A stretch of 64,000 bases of DNA from Chitinophagaceae bacterium. GTDB lineage: Bacteria; Bacteroidota; Bacteroidia; Chitinophagales; Chitinophagaceae. Shown here piece by piece: positions 46,261 through 55,200 of this stretch. A model generated the notes under the pieces. That model was not told the origin of the DNA. It searched no databases and saw only the letters and a list, made by a program, of their open reading frames with translations. Location: contig JADKIE010000004.1 of NCBI GenBank assembly GCA_016721385.1, positions 248,001 through 312,000 of the forward strand, read 5' to 3'. The first letter of the stretch is position 1; each line of letters starts with the position of its first letter. Made by a program: the position numbers and the translations under genes.

Positions 46261-47612
46261 ATGGATAGCAAAAGCGGAATAAAAGATTTAAAAGTAAAAG
46301 TTTCTTATAAACAGATACTTTCTATTGCCATGCCCATTACGCTGGCTATACTAATTCCGCAAATAAATATGCTTACCAATAGTATTTTTTTGGGGAACTA
46401 TAGTACAGAAGCTTTAGGTAATGCCGGGGTTACAGCTGTTTTTTATTTAATTTTTGCTGTAGCCGGTCATGGTTTAAATAATGGTATGCAATCTATTTTT
46501 AGCCGCTATGCCGGAAGTGATAGTCCGGAAACCTTTAAAACCATTTTATCGCAAGGTATAAGAGTTAGCCTGCAATTTGCTGTAGCAGGCATTTTAATTA
46601 CATGGCTAATTGCGCCCTATATTTTACACGCTGTTGCCGATGAAAAAGCTTTTCCACAAGAAATGAGCTTTTTGAAAATACGTATCTGGGGTTTGCCTTT
46701 TTTGTATCTTTTTCAAATGGGCAATGCATTTTTAGTAGCGTCGCTAAACAGCCGTTTACTAATGATGGGTTTTTTTATAGAAGCTTTAGTAAATATTGGG
46801 TTGGATTATGTATTGATTTTTGGCAAACTAGGCTTCCCTGCAATGGGTTTTAACGGAGCAGCTCTTGCATCTGTAATTGCAGAGTTTACAGGAATGTTAA
46901 TAGTATTATTGGTGCTATATAAAACCGGGTTAAAAAAGCGCTACAACCTTTTGTCCAGCTTTAAATACAACAAATTAATAAGCAGGGAAATTTTAAAAAT
47001 ATCTACTCCGTTAGTATTGCAATATGTAATAAGCGTAACAACCTGGTTAGTGTTTTTTATTTTAATAGAAGGCTTGCATGATGCTAATGCAAAGGCCATC
47101 AGCAATACAATGCGTAATGCCTTTGGAATTGTAGGTGTATTTGTGTGGGCTTTTGCTTCTACCAGCAATGTTATGGTTAGTAATTTAATGGGACAACAAA
47201 AAGAAAGCAAAATTTTAGAAGCCATTAATAAAGTAACTTTTTTAAGTGTATTGTTTGCTGTTGTAATGTGTTTGTTGGTTAATATTTTTCCACATGCTTT
47301 TTTTAAATTATTTGGACAAGGTGATGAATTTGTGCAAGCAGGTATACCTGTAATACGTACTGTTTCGTTAGGATTGTTATGTATGAGTATAGCCAATATT
47401 TGGCTAAATGGCGTTACAGGCACAGGTAAAACAAAACCAATTTGATAATTGAAATTTTTGCCATAAGTGTTTACCTTATTTACACCTGGTATGTTACAAG
47501 GGTGCATTTTACCAGCCTTGCCATGGCTTGGAGCAATGAAGTTGTATATTGGAGTACCATTTTTTTCATGTCGTTTATTTATTTAAGAAGCGGCAAATGG
47601 AAAACAAAATAG
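46261..47612 (+). CDS. MATE family efflux transporter (frame broken once)
   Basis: A twelve-helix multidrug/oligosaccharide-type exporter driven by Na+ or H+. The first helix region is QILSIAMPITLAILIPQINM, followed by TNSIFLGNYSTEALGNAGVT, and the second half repeats the pattern (FKYNKLISREILKISTPLVL). The frame breaks in AAAA at 47433-47436. Restoring one base turns TGKTKPI-stop into TGKTKTNLIIEIFAISVYLI and runs to a TAG at 47610-47612. Repaired length about 450 residues, normal for MATE proteins. ATG 46261 is chosen because a TAnnTTTG box ends 7 nt earlier. The longer ATG at 46228 would include the promoter. Confidence 0.9.
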
Positions 47613-47732
47613 CATTACGTTTATAAAATGGTGGTAAAAAATAAACTAAAAAAATTATTAACTTATCAACATTTACAGGCAAATATGAAGCTAAAACAAT
47701 ACTCTGTTTATGGAAGTGTTTTTGAAAAATAG

Positions 47733-47740
47733 TATTTTTG
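47733..47740 (+). promoter_or_regulatory. -7 promoter box 4 nt before the amidotransferase gene
   Basis: TATTTTTG matches TAnnTTTG and leaves 4 nt before the ATG at 47745, consistent with a leaderless mRNA. The 47613-47732 gap shows no gene. Confidence 0.5.
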
Positions 47741-47744
47741 TGTA

Positions 47745-48584
47745 ATGAACCAAACCGACAATACATTAGTAAGAGTTGCTATATTGGATTTGTATGAAGG
47801 TGTTGCTAACCAAGGTATGCGATGCTTAAGGGAAATACTAAACCAATATGCCGATGCTGCTAATTTAAATTTGGAATGGGATGAATTTGAGGTAAGAAGA
47901 GAAGAACAGCTACCGGATTTAACTTACGATATTTATATTTCAAGCGGTGGCCCCGGAAGCCCATTAGAAAGCAAAGGAAGCAGTTGGGAAAATAAATTTT
48001 TTAACTGGATAAAAGATGTAGAAACGTACAACACCAGTAACAATAATTCTGTTAAGAAAAAAGTATTTTTTATTTGCCACTCTTTTCAATTAGCCTGCAG
48101 TTATTTTGAGATTGCCAAAGTTTGCAAAAGAAAAAGTACAGCCTTTGGAATTTTTCCGGTACACCTGATGCATAATGCCCAAGACGAACCTGTATTTGGT
48201 GGTATGAACAATCCATTTTATTCGGTTGATAGCAGAGATTATCAGGTTGTGGAGCCCAACCATGCATTAATACAAAAAATGGGCGGCACCATTTTAGCAA
48301 TAGAAAAAGAACGGCCACATGTACCTTTAGAAAGAGCTGTTATGGCCATACGTTTTAACGAAAATATGATTGGCACACAATTTCATCCCGAAGCAGATGC
48401 TGTAGGTATGACCATGTATTTACAAACCGAAGAAAAAAAGAAAACAGTAATAGACAATTACGGTTTTGCAAAATGGGAATCTATGATTGACCATTTAAAC
48501 GACCCCGATAAAATAATGTGGACATACAGCCATATTCTTCCCAACTTTTTAAACGAATCCATCGAAAATTTTCAACCTGCTTAA
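47745..48584 (+). CDS. Class I glutamine amidotransferase-like protein
   Basis: A 279-residue protein with a class I amidotransferase fold. The oxyanion region is DIYISSGGPGSPLESKGSSW, the nucleophile Cys lies in FFICHSFQLACSYF (ICHSFQ in place of the usual GxCxGxQ), and the His/Glu pair is GTQFHPEAD. All three catalytic residues are present. A stand-alone amidotransferase usually feeds ammonia to a partner or hydrolyses gamma-glutamyl bonds. The next gene, 68 nt downstream, looks like an ATP-grasp ligase, so a ligase/amidotransferase pair is possible. It is not GuaA, because the synthetase part is absent. Intact frame. Confidence 0.8.
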   Translation: MNQTDNTLVRVAILDLYEGVANQGMRCLREILNQYADAANLNLEWDEFEVRREEQLPDLTYDIYISSGGPGSPLESKGSSWENKFFNWIKDVETYNTSNNNSVKKKVFFICHSFQLACSYFEIAKVCKRKSTAFGIFPVHLMHNAQDEPVFGGMNNPFYSVDSRDYQVVEPNHALIQKMGGTILAIEKERPHVPLERAVMAIRFNENMIGTQFHPEADAVGMTMYLQTEEKKKTVIDNYGFAKWESMIDHLNDPDKIMWTYSHILPNFLNESIENFQPA

Positions 48585-48652
48585 GTTGCCTGCTTTTATT
48601 TATTATTAATTGATTATTTTTATACGTATCTATACAAATCAATTAATAAACA

Positions 48653-49843
48653 ATGATAAAGGAATTAAGAGATAAATTTAACCAAGCTTTTACTCCCGAA
48701 AAGTATGCTGCTTATATGCAGCAAATTGAAAATTTGTATCCCGGAGCATTAGATTTTAGAAATGCAGAAACACCCGTTTTTATTCCAAAAGATTTTACTG
48801 CTCAAATGCTAAATGCATGCGAAAGTATTATTGATGTAATTACAGCCGATAATTTTATAGCGTTAACTAACAGAGGCATACCTAAAAACATTAATATACC
48901 CGGCGAAAATAAACATGCCGAGTTTGTAGTTTTCGATTTTGGCATTTGTAAAAACGCTAACGGCCAGTTAGAGCCTCAATTAATAGAAATGCAGGGATTC
49001 CCTACCCTATTTGCTTTCCAAGCTATGCATAGTGAGCATACTGCTAAGTACGCAAATGTGCCTGCAAATTTCTCATCCTATCTAAATGGTTACAATAAAG
49101 AAACTTATTTACAGGCTTTAAAAGATATCATTGTAGGAAATCATAATGCGGAGAATGTAATCTTGCTAGAAATTTTTCCGGAGCAACAAAAAACACGTAT
49201 TGACTTTTATTGTACCGAAAAAGAACTAGGCATAACAACCGTTTGCCTAACTAAACTTATAGCCGAAGGCGATAAATTATTTTATAAAAAAGATGGACAC
49301 AAAATTGCCATTAACCGAATTTATAATCGCTTAATTTTTGATGATTTAGAAAAACAGGAAAATCTTGGCGAAATAATTGATTTAACCAAACCTTACGATG
49401 TTGAATGGGTGCCGCATCCTAATTGGTTTTACCGCATAAGCAAATTTACACTGCCCTTTATACAGCATCCAAATGTACCACAAACTTATTTTTTAAGTGA
49501 ACTAACGCAAATGCCGGCCGATTTAGAAAATTATGTACTTAAACCCTTGTTTTCGTTTGCAGGTATGGGTGTACTTATTGATGTTACTAAAGAAGATATT
49601 GATGCTGTACCCGATCCCGAAAACTGGATTTTACAAAAAAAGGTAAACTATGCCGATGTTATTGAAACATTAGATATACCTGCCAAAGCAGAAATACGGT
49701 TATTTTATTTTTGGAAAGAAGGTTGGGCAAGGCCAATAGCAGTACATAATTTAGCCCGATTAAGTAAGGGTAAAATGATTGGCACAAGATATAATAAAGA
49801 TAAAGAATGGGTTGGCGGCAGTGTTGCCTTTTTTGAACAATAA
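48653..49843 (+). CDS. ATP-grasp-like protein, putative carboxylate ligase
   Basis: A 396-residue protein without a firmly known family. Two stretches resemble ATP-grasp or glutathione-synthetase-like ligases: QLIEMQGFPTLFAFQAMHSE near residue 110, and YVLKPLFSFAGMGVLIDVTK near residue 300, which looks like the lysine strand plus flexible loop. A third, EIRLFYFWKEGWARPIAVHN near residue 353, resembles a metal-binding strand. It could join a carboxylate to an amine using ATP. It is flanked by a glutamine amidotransferase and a helical protein on the same strand, and is followed after 10 nt by the latter. Intact frame. The ATP-grasp assignment is an inference from motif shape. Confidence 0.55.
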   Translation: MIKELRDKFNQAFTPEKYAAYMQQIENLYPGALDFRNAETPVFIPKDFTAQMLNACESIIDVITADNFIALTNRGIPKNINIPGENKHAEFVVFDFGICKNANGQLEPQLIEMQGFPTLFAFQAMHSEHTAKYANVPANFSSYLNGYNKETYLQALKDIIVGNHNAENVILLEIFPEQQKTRIDFYCTEKELGITTVCLTKLIAEGDKLFYKKDGHKIAINRIYNRLIFDDLEKQENLGEIIDLTKPYDVEWVPHPNWFYRISKFTLPFIQHPNVPQTYFLSELTQMPADLENYVLKPLFSFAGMGVLIDVTKEDIDAVPDPENWILQKKVNYADVIETLDIPAKAEIRLFYFWKEGWARPIAVHNLARLSKGKMIGTRYNKDKEWVGGSVAFFEQ

Positions 49844-49853
49844 ATAGTAAAAC

Positions 49854-50863
49854 ATGAGTAATGGTTTAAACAGATTTGCTTTCTTTTTAAAGCAGGCAGA
49901 AGATTTGATGAGCAACGCCGAAAAGCAAAAAATGCAGCTTTATGGTTGTATAAAAACAATGCCCGAACAACTTTTTTTATGCTGGAAGGTTTAGCCAAAC
50001 TGTATAAAGAATTGCATAATGAAAAAAGATTCACTAAAATAAAAGAGCAATGTAAACTAATAGAAGATTCATTAGGGCAAATAGATTATTACGATTTTTT
50101 GCAAACAGCTTTTGCCGAAAACAAGCAAATACCACCTTATGCAAGGCAATATGTAAAACAACAGTTTTTAAACAAAATAGCCCAATTAAATGAAATATTA
50201 ATTGATAAAGATTGGATTAAAAAAGACAATAAAAGAGTAAAGAAAATTGCACAAAAAATTTCAGAGGCCGATTGGATGAAACCACAACAAGAAGTTGAAT
50301 CCATACAGCAATTTTACGGCGAAGCTATTTATGCCATTATTGAATTTTTGGATGAAACCTCCTTTCATTTTGATAATGTAGAGGAAGATGTACATGAGCT
50401 AAGGCGTAAGCTACGCTGGCTAAGTATTTACCCTCATGCATTGCAAGGTTGCATACAACTTACAAAAGAGAAAAAGATGCTGCCTCATTTAAAAAAATAT
50501 CTTACAAAAGCAATAACAACTTCCCCTTTTAATAGTTTTCCGGCTGCTGCTGATAACACCTCTTTTTTATTGCTAAATAAAAACTATTTTTTAGCACTAA
50601 GTTGGCTTATAGCCGAGTTAGGCAATTTAAAAGACGAAGGTTTAATTATTGCTGGCCTTAAGGAAGCCATACAGCAAGCTACTTCCGTTAATGACGCCGA
50701 TGCCTATAAAAAAACATATATATTACTTGGTAAAAAACAACGCAAAATGGAAAGCATTTTAAATGATGCAGAAAAAATTACTAAAACATTTGTAACCGAG
50801 AATAATTTAGAACATTTGGTATTTAGTACTGCAACTATTGCAGAAAAAAATAGAGGCAAGTAA
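49854..50863 (+). CDS. Helical protein of unknown function, weakly CHAD-like (frame broken once)
   Basis: It starts at ATG 49854 with NRFAFFLKQAEDLMSNAEKQ. The frame breaks in the A6 run at 49927-49932. One base restored gives KNAALWLYKNNARTTFFMLE, which continues to 50863. Repaired length about 336 residues. The protein is almost entirely helical, charged and soluble. The segment EEDVHELRRKLRWLSIYPHA (residues about 182-201) resembles the VHxLRVxxRRLR signature of CHAD domains, which bind polyphosphate, but the match is weak. Third gene of a probable operon with the amidotransferase and ATP-grasp-like genes. Function unknown. Confidence 0.6.
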
Positions 50864-50901
50864 AACTAACTTGCCTCTTCCCTTTTTTATTTTTTAAAAT
50901 A

Positions 50902-51393
50902 CTATAATGCTAATAACTCTTTAATTTTATTCTCCAGTTCATCCCCTTCTAAATCGATTGCAACTATTTTACCTGTTTTGTCAAGTAAAAAAGAAGTAGG
51001 TATTGCTTCCACGCCATAAGCAATGGCAGCATCCGATTCCCAACCTTCGGTATCTATTACCTGAGTATATGTTATTTTATCTTTTTTTACCGCAGCTAAC
51101 CATTTACTTTTAGTTTTATCAAGTGCAACCCCAAAAATTTCCAAGCCATTTGCTTTATATTTATTATAGAGCTTAACAATTTTAGGATTTGCAGCACGAC
51201 ATGGATTACACCAGATTGCCCAAAAATCAACCAATACAATTTTACCTTTAAACGACGACAATGAAACTATATTTCCATTAGCATTAGGCAAACTAATTTC
51301 GGGAGCCATTTGCTCTAAAGTAACTTGTGCATTTCCCTCTATAAAAGCAAATAAAACTATTGCTATTAAAACTGATTTTCTAAAAATTTTCAT
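50902..51393 (-). CDS. TlpA-family periplasmic thioredoxin
   Basis: A 163-residue exported thioredoxin-fold protein. The signal peptide is SVLIAIVLFAFIEGNAQ, then VTLEQMAPEISLPNANGNIV (AhpC/TSA-type start), the active site DFWAIWCNPCRAANPKIV and the cis-Pro in YGVEAIPTSFLLD. The CNPC motif differs from the CGPC seen in the other TlpA at 19533. It starts 10 bp after the stop of the TonB receptor on the same strand and is probably co-transcribed, suggesting that it keeps receptor-linked or metal-site cysteines reduced. Confidence 0.88.
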   Translation of the reverse strand: MKIFRKSVLIAIVLFAFIEGNAQVTLEQMAPEISLPNANGNIVSLSSFKGKIVLVDFWAIWCNPCRAANPKIVKLYNKYKANGLEIFGVALDKTKSKWLAAVKKDKITYTQVIDTEGWESDAAIAYGVEAIPTSFLLDKTGKIVAIDLEGDELENKIKELLAL

Positions 51394-51403
51394 ACTCTAA
51401 TAA

Positions 51404-53995
51404 TTATTTAATTTTAAACCTTAAGCCTGTATAAAGCATTCTGCCGCTTATTGGTCCCCACACCATGGAGGCATCAAAATACTGGCCAAATGGTTGAGTA
51501 GAAGCCAAAATTACATCCTTTTGAAAATAATTAGTGATATTCTCTGCTCCTATATAAAAATCCACCAGATGTTTTTTACCAAAGTTTTTTGATACTTGTG
51601 CATTCATCAGCACCACATTGGGCGAATATTGAGCTAATTGATAAATGGGTATATTTTCTTGTGTATCCGGCAATCTTTTTTTACCGTTGTATGTAATGGT
51701 ATAATCAAATTTAAAACCATTTACAGCATAAGCCAAATTTGCAAATGCTCTGTTTTTTGAAATTAAAGGGCGTTGCAATAGTTTCTCTCCGTACGTATTC
51801 TTTACATCAAAGTACCTATAAGCAAGCCGTATTTCAAATTTTTTAATTGGCTCAAATGTAAACTCTGCCTGAAAACTATTGGAAAAAGATTTGCCCTGTA
51901 AATTATAAAATTTTACAGCTCTTGCATTTTCAATATCAACTACAACCTGATTAACAAAATCGTTTCTGAAATAATCCATGCTAAGCAATGCATCATTGTT
52001 AAATAGCTTAAATTTTTGATCAATACTTATTCCTTTATTCCATGCTATTTCCGGACTTAGTCCGTATGCATTCTTATTATTGGATGGCAAAATATAAAAC
52101 TGCCTGGCACTAATAAATGAGCTGATATTTTCTGCAAAAATATTAGCTGTACGTTGCCCTCTTCCGGCACTTAACCGTATTGTAGTATTATTAAACGGTT
52201 GGTAACGTACATTTAATCTGGGTGTAACAAATGCACCGGATAAATTATTGTTATCTACTCTTAAACCTGCTATTGCACTAATTTTTTCATTGGGCGTAAA
52301 AGTGTATTCGCCAAAAACACCGGGCACAATCTCTGTACGTTTAAAATTATAAGCGTTAAAAGCTTCATCATATTTATCGTACACAAAGCTTACGCCAACT
52401 CTAAATTTATGAATGGTTGTACTTATAATAGATTGATAAATTAAATTGGCGTAAATGGTTTGTTGTTTTGCATTATATGTTGTTAATCCAAAAAAAGAGT
52501 TTTGATTATGATTTATGCCTGCTAATTGAAGCCCGATACTTTTGTATTTTTTTTGTTGAAAAACATAGCCAATCTTTGCAAAGCCTTCGTACCTTTTAGT
52601 GTTTATTCCCAAACCATAGTTATTCGTTGTATTTTTATCTGTAGCTGCATTAAAATCAACTTCTCCGCCGGTTCGTTTCTCATCTAAAAACTTAAATCCA
52701 AATTGCATCATTACACCTTTACCATTATCGAATTTATAGCGGTTTATTAAGCTCAATGTATTGCCTGTAGGTAAATCTCTAAAGCCATCTTTATTAAAAT
52801 CTAATTTTTTATTAGTAAAAAAATCATCGTGTAACAGTAATGCAGCCCACCATTTCTTGCTTAGTTTTGATGCTAAATTTAGGTTTATATCTGTTTTTCC
52901 GAAATCATTTATATACAAATTAGCTAATATTTTTTCACTGTTTTCAGGCTTCTTTAATTCTACATTAATTTGCCCGGCAATACTTTCGTAACCATTGGCA
53001 ACAGAGCCTATTCCTTTAGTTAGCTGAATCGATTCAATCCATGGTCCTGCAATGGAATTTAATCCCAAGGGGGTTGCAATACCTCTTGGGCCGGGTAAAT
53101 TTTCTACGGTAAGTTGTGTATAATTGCCGCTTAAACCCAACAACTGAATTTGTTTGGAGCCGGTTACTGCATCATTATATGAAACATCTACCGATGGATT
53201 TGTTTCAAAACTTTCGCTAAGGTTGCAACAGGCAGCTTTTACCAATTCGTTTCCGGTAAGTGTTTGGGTACGTATTGTACTTATAGTATTTACATATGTG
53301 CTCCTCTGTTTAGAAACAATCGTAATCTCTTTTAATTGCTTGTTAGATGCTAATACAATTTTAAGTTCACTTGGTTCTGTTACATTTAATGTATCGGGTT
53401 GATAACCTGTGTAACTTACAAGCAGTTTATTATTCAAACCATTCATCTTGATTGAAAAAAAGCCGATACTGTCAGTAAAAGTTCCTTGGTTGGTACCCAA
53501 CCATACTATGCTTGCCTTTACCAATGGTTTAAAATTCCCCTTATAGTCGTCTTCTAAAACTACTCCTTTTATTAAAGAAGCTGATAAATGCATCTCTGCT
53601 ATTTTTTGCTTAACAGAATCTTCTTTTTTGTGTAGTTCAATAAAAGCAGGATCTAGGTTTCTGTATAAACAACATTTAGGTAATGCATTGTATATTACAT
53701 CTTTTGCTTTTTTATTCTCTACATCATGGCCAACTGCAACTATTCTGTTTTCAATTTTTTGTAAAGACGTTTTTAGCGGATTGTATACGATACTTAACAG
53801 TTTCGAATCTATATCCCAAACGGCACTTTTAACACCCTTCCCTTTTGCAGCATTTTCTATTCTGTCTTTACACATTTCGCAAGCGCCAAATACTTTTATA
53901 GTAACTGCAGTATCTGTTGGTATGTTTACCTGTGCCCAATTTGTTTTACTAAAAAACATCAGGCAAAAAATAAACAAATATTTTAGCTTTTTCAT
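51404..53995 (-). CDS. TonB-dependent receptor with N-terminal heavy-metal-associated domain
   Basis: An 863-residue outer-membrane receptor. Order: signal peptide (residues 1-21), an HMA-like domain (about 27-95) with the metal motif GACEMCKDRI, a CC pair in ALPKCCLYRN, and a carboxypeptidase-regulatory-like domain (about 140-215, VVLEDDYKGNFKPLVKASIV). A TonB plug follows (about 235-350, AACCNLSESFETNPSVDVSY and GNYTQLTVENLPGPRGI), then the barrel to the end (YTGLRFKIK). An HMA domain fused to a receptor suggests uptake or sensing of a metal such as copper. The next gene upstream on this strand encodes a similar HMA domain plus a KCCQYDRKDAG motif. Intact frame. Confidence 0.85.
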   Translation of the reverse strand: MKKLKYLFIFCLMFFSKTNWAQVNIPTDTAVTIKVFGACEMCKDRIENAAKGKGVKSAVWDIDSKLLSIVYNPLKTSLQKIENRIVAVGHDVENKKAKDVIYNALPKCCLYRNLDPAFIELHKKEDSVKQKIAEMHLSASLIKGVVLEDDYKGNFKPLVKASIVWLGTNQGTFTDSIGFFSIKMNGLNNKLLVSYTGYQPDTLNVTEPSELKIVLASNKQLKEITIVSKQRSTYVNTISTIRTQTLTGNELVKAACCNLSESFETNPSVDVSYNDAVTGSKQIQLLGLSGNYTQLTVENLPGPRGIATPLGLNSIAGPWIESIQLTKGIGSVANGYESIAGQINVELKKPENSEKILANLYINDFGKTDINLNLASKLSKKWWAALLLHDDFFTNKKLDFNKDGFRDLPTGNTLSLINRYKFDNGKGVMMQFGFKFLDEKRTGGEVDFNAATDKNTTNNYGLGINTKRYEGFAKIGYVFQQKKYKSIGLQLAGINHNQNSFFGLTTYNAKQQTIYANLIYQSIISTTIHKFRVGVSFVYDKYDEAFNAYNFKRTEIVPGVFGEYTFTPNEKISAIAGLRVDNNNLSGAFVTPRLNVRYQPFNNTTIRLSAGRGQRTANIFAENISSFISARQFYILPSNNKNAYGLSPEIAWNKGISIDQKFKLFNNDALLSMDYFRNDFVNQVVVDIENARAVKFYNLQGKSFSNSFQAEFTFEPIKKFEIRLAYRYFDVKNTYGEKLLQRPLISKNRAFANLAYAVNGFKFDYTITYNGKKRLPDTQENIPIYQLAQYSPNVVLMNAQVSKNFGKKHLVDFYIGAENITNYFQKDVILASTQPFGQYFDASMVWGPISGRMLYTGLRFKIK

Positions 53996-54125
53996 AATAT
54001 TATCCCTTAATAAATATCAAACGCAAAAATCTTATTAATACAGAATGAAGAAATAGCAGCTACAAAACTATACCAGTTTGTAGATGCTGAATTAAGTAGT
54101 GAATAAGATAATTACGAAGGTGTGT

Positions 54126-54605
54126 TTACTTATTATCTTTTATTAAATCCATACCACATTTAGTACATTTACTACCTGCCTTATCGCTTTTTACATCAGC
54201 ATGCATCGGGCAACTGTAGGTAACTTTTGCATTTGTTTTATCAGGAGCATTTGATGCAGCGCCGGCATCTTTTCTATCGTACTGACAACATTTATGTAGG
54301 TTATTGTATGCATTATTATCGGCGGTAAAATCTTGTGTATCGTATCCGGCGTTAGCAATTGCCTGTTGTATTTTGGTGCCAGATGATTTAACAGTTGCGT
54401 AAGTTACCTTTAATTCCTTTGTGTCTTCGTTCCACTTAGCTGTTTTTGCTCCGGCTTTTTTGGCTGCTTTTTCAATGGTGGTTTTACACATACCACAATT
54501 GCCCCAAACCTTAATGATTTCGGTTGTTGTTGTTGTTTGTGCAAAAGATAATGTAGTAGTAAAAATGCTGATTACTATTGCAGCAAATATTGATAATGAT
54601 TTCAT
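54126..54605 (-). CDS. Periplasmic HMA plus heavy-metal-binding-domain protein
   Basis: A protein of about 159 residues. The signal peptide is FAAIVISIFTTTLSFAQ. An HMA-like domain holds the metal motif WGNCGMCKTTIEKAAKKAGA. A CC pair follows in NLHKCCQYDRKDAG, and a C-terminal small metal-binding domain reads YSCPMHADVKSDKAGSKCTK-CGMDL. That last module is the YHS-like domain found in copper-handling proteins. The start is the ATG at 54603-54605, since the open frame further upstream has no signal-peptide character. It lies about 130 bp upstream of the TonB receptor start, on the same strand. A role in copper or other soft-metal trafficking is likely. Confidence 0.85.
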   Translation of the reverse strand: MKSLSIFAAIVISIFTTTLSFAQTTTTTEIIKVWGNCGMCKTTIEKAAKKAGAKTAKWNEDTKELKVTYATVKSSGTKIQQAIANAGYDTQDFTADNNAYNNLHKCCQYDRKDAGAASNAPDKTNAKVTYSCPMHADVKSDKAGSKCTKCGMDLIKDNK

Positions 54606-54696
54606 TTCATAAAATTTTAATTGTAAATAATAAAATGTGCATATAGCACAACACATCAATAACTATTGTTATTGACGGAAATAACACAACCAAGTT

Positions 54697-55085
54697 TTAT
54701 AGCCTGAAAACACAGTTTAATATACAAGGAGAAATGCTTGTATATTTTGGAGGAGAATGATTATTAATTACAGCAAGAGAAACCGGAGTTGGTACTTGCC
54801 AGTTAAATACAGGAAATTCGGTTACAACAGCAACTTTGCTTACTGTAAAATCAATTGTGTTAAAAACATTTTGTGAGAGTCTTCTAACTTGACAAATTTA
54901 TGTTCATCATGACAGCAACCATTTTTACCAACTTCCTTCATGCCACATCTGCCGCACTTATCATCTACTTTACTAAAATACTCTACTCCTGCCAGTTTAC
55001 CCATACAATAATGCACATCCATAGCAATACCAGTAGATGCTGCCATGTAAATTATTGCTGTTATGGTAAGAAGTAATTTCTTCAC
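54697..55085 (-). CDS. HYC_CC_PP family protein (frame broken once)
   Basis: A protein of about 129 residues with the three marks for which the family is named: HYCMGKLAGVEYF near residue 26, GCCHDEHKFVK near residue 56, and, after the repair, NNHSPPKYTSISPC near the end. A signal peptide (KLLLTITAIIYMAASTGIAM) opens it. As read it stops at 54840. Adding one base to TTTT 54869-54872 gives SHKNVFNTIDFTVSKVAVVT and a TAA at 54697-54699. GTG start, with a TAccTTTG box 4 nt upstream. Cys- and His-rich, often near metal-transport genes, so a metal-binding role is inferred. Confidence 0.8.
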
Positions 55086-55089
55086 CTTA

Positions 55090-55097
55090 CAAAGGTA
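55090..55097 (-). promoter_or_regulatory. -7 promoter box 4 nt before the HYC_CC_PP gene
   Basis: The minus strand reads TACCTTTG, a full TAnnTTTG match, 4 nt before the GTG at 55085. It probably drives the metal cluster, and the mRNA would start at or beside the start codon. Confidence 0.5.
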
Positions 55098-55200
55098 TAT
55101 TCATTTTTGATAATAGAACAGATTTGAATACAGATTTAACAGATAGTACAGATTTAAACTGTTTCTTTTATAAAAAATAAGTTGGGGATGCTGTGTTCCA

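Noticed and set aside
54606..54659. Extended N-terminus (18 residues) of the HMA/metal-binding protein
   Set aside because: The signal peptide begins at the ATG 54605. The extension is Cys-rich by chance and would bury the signal.
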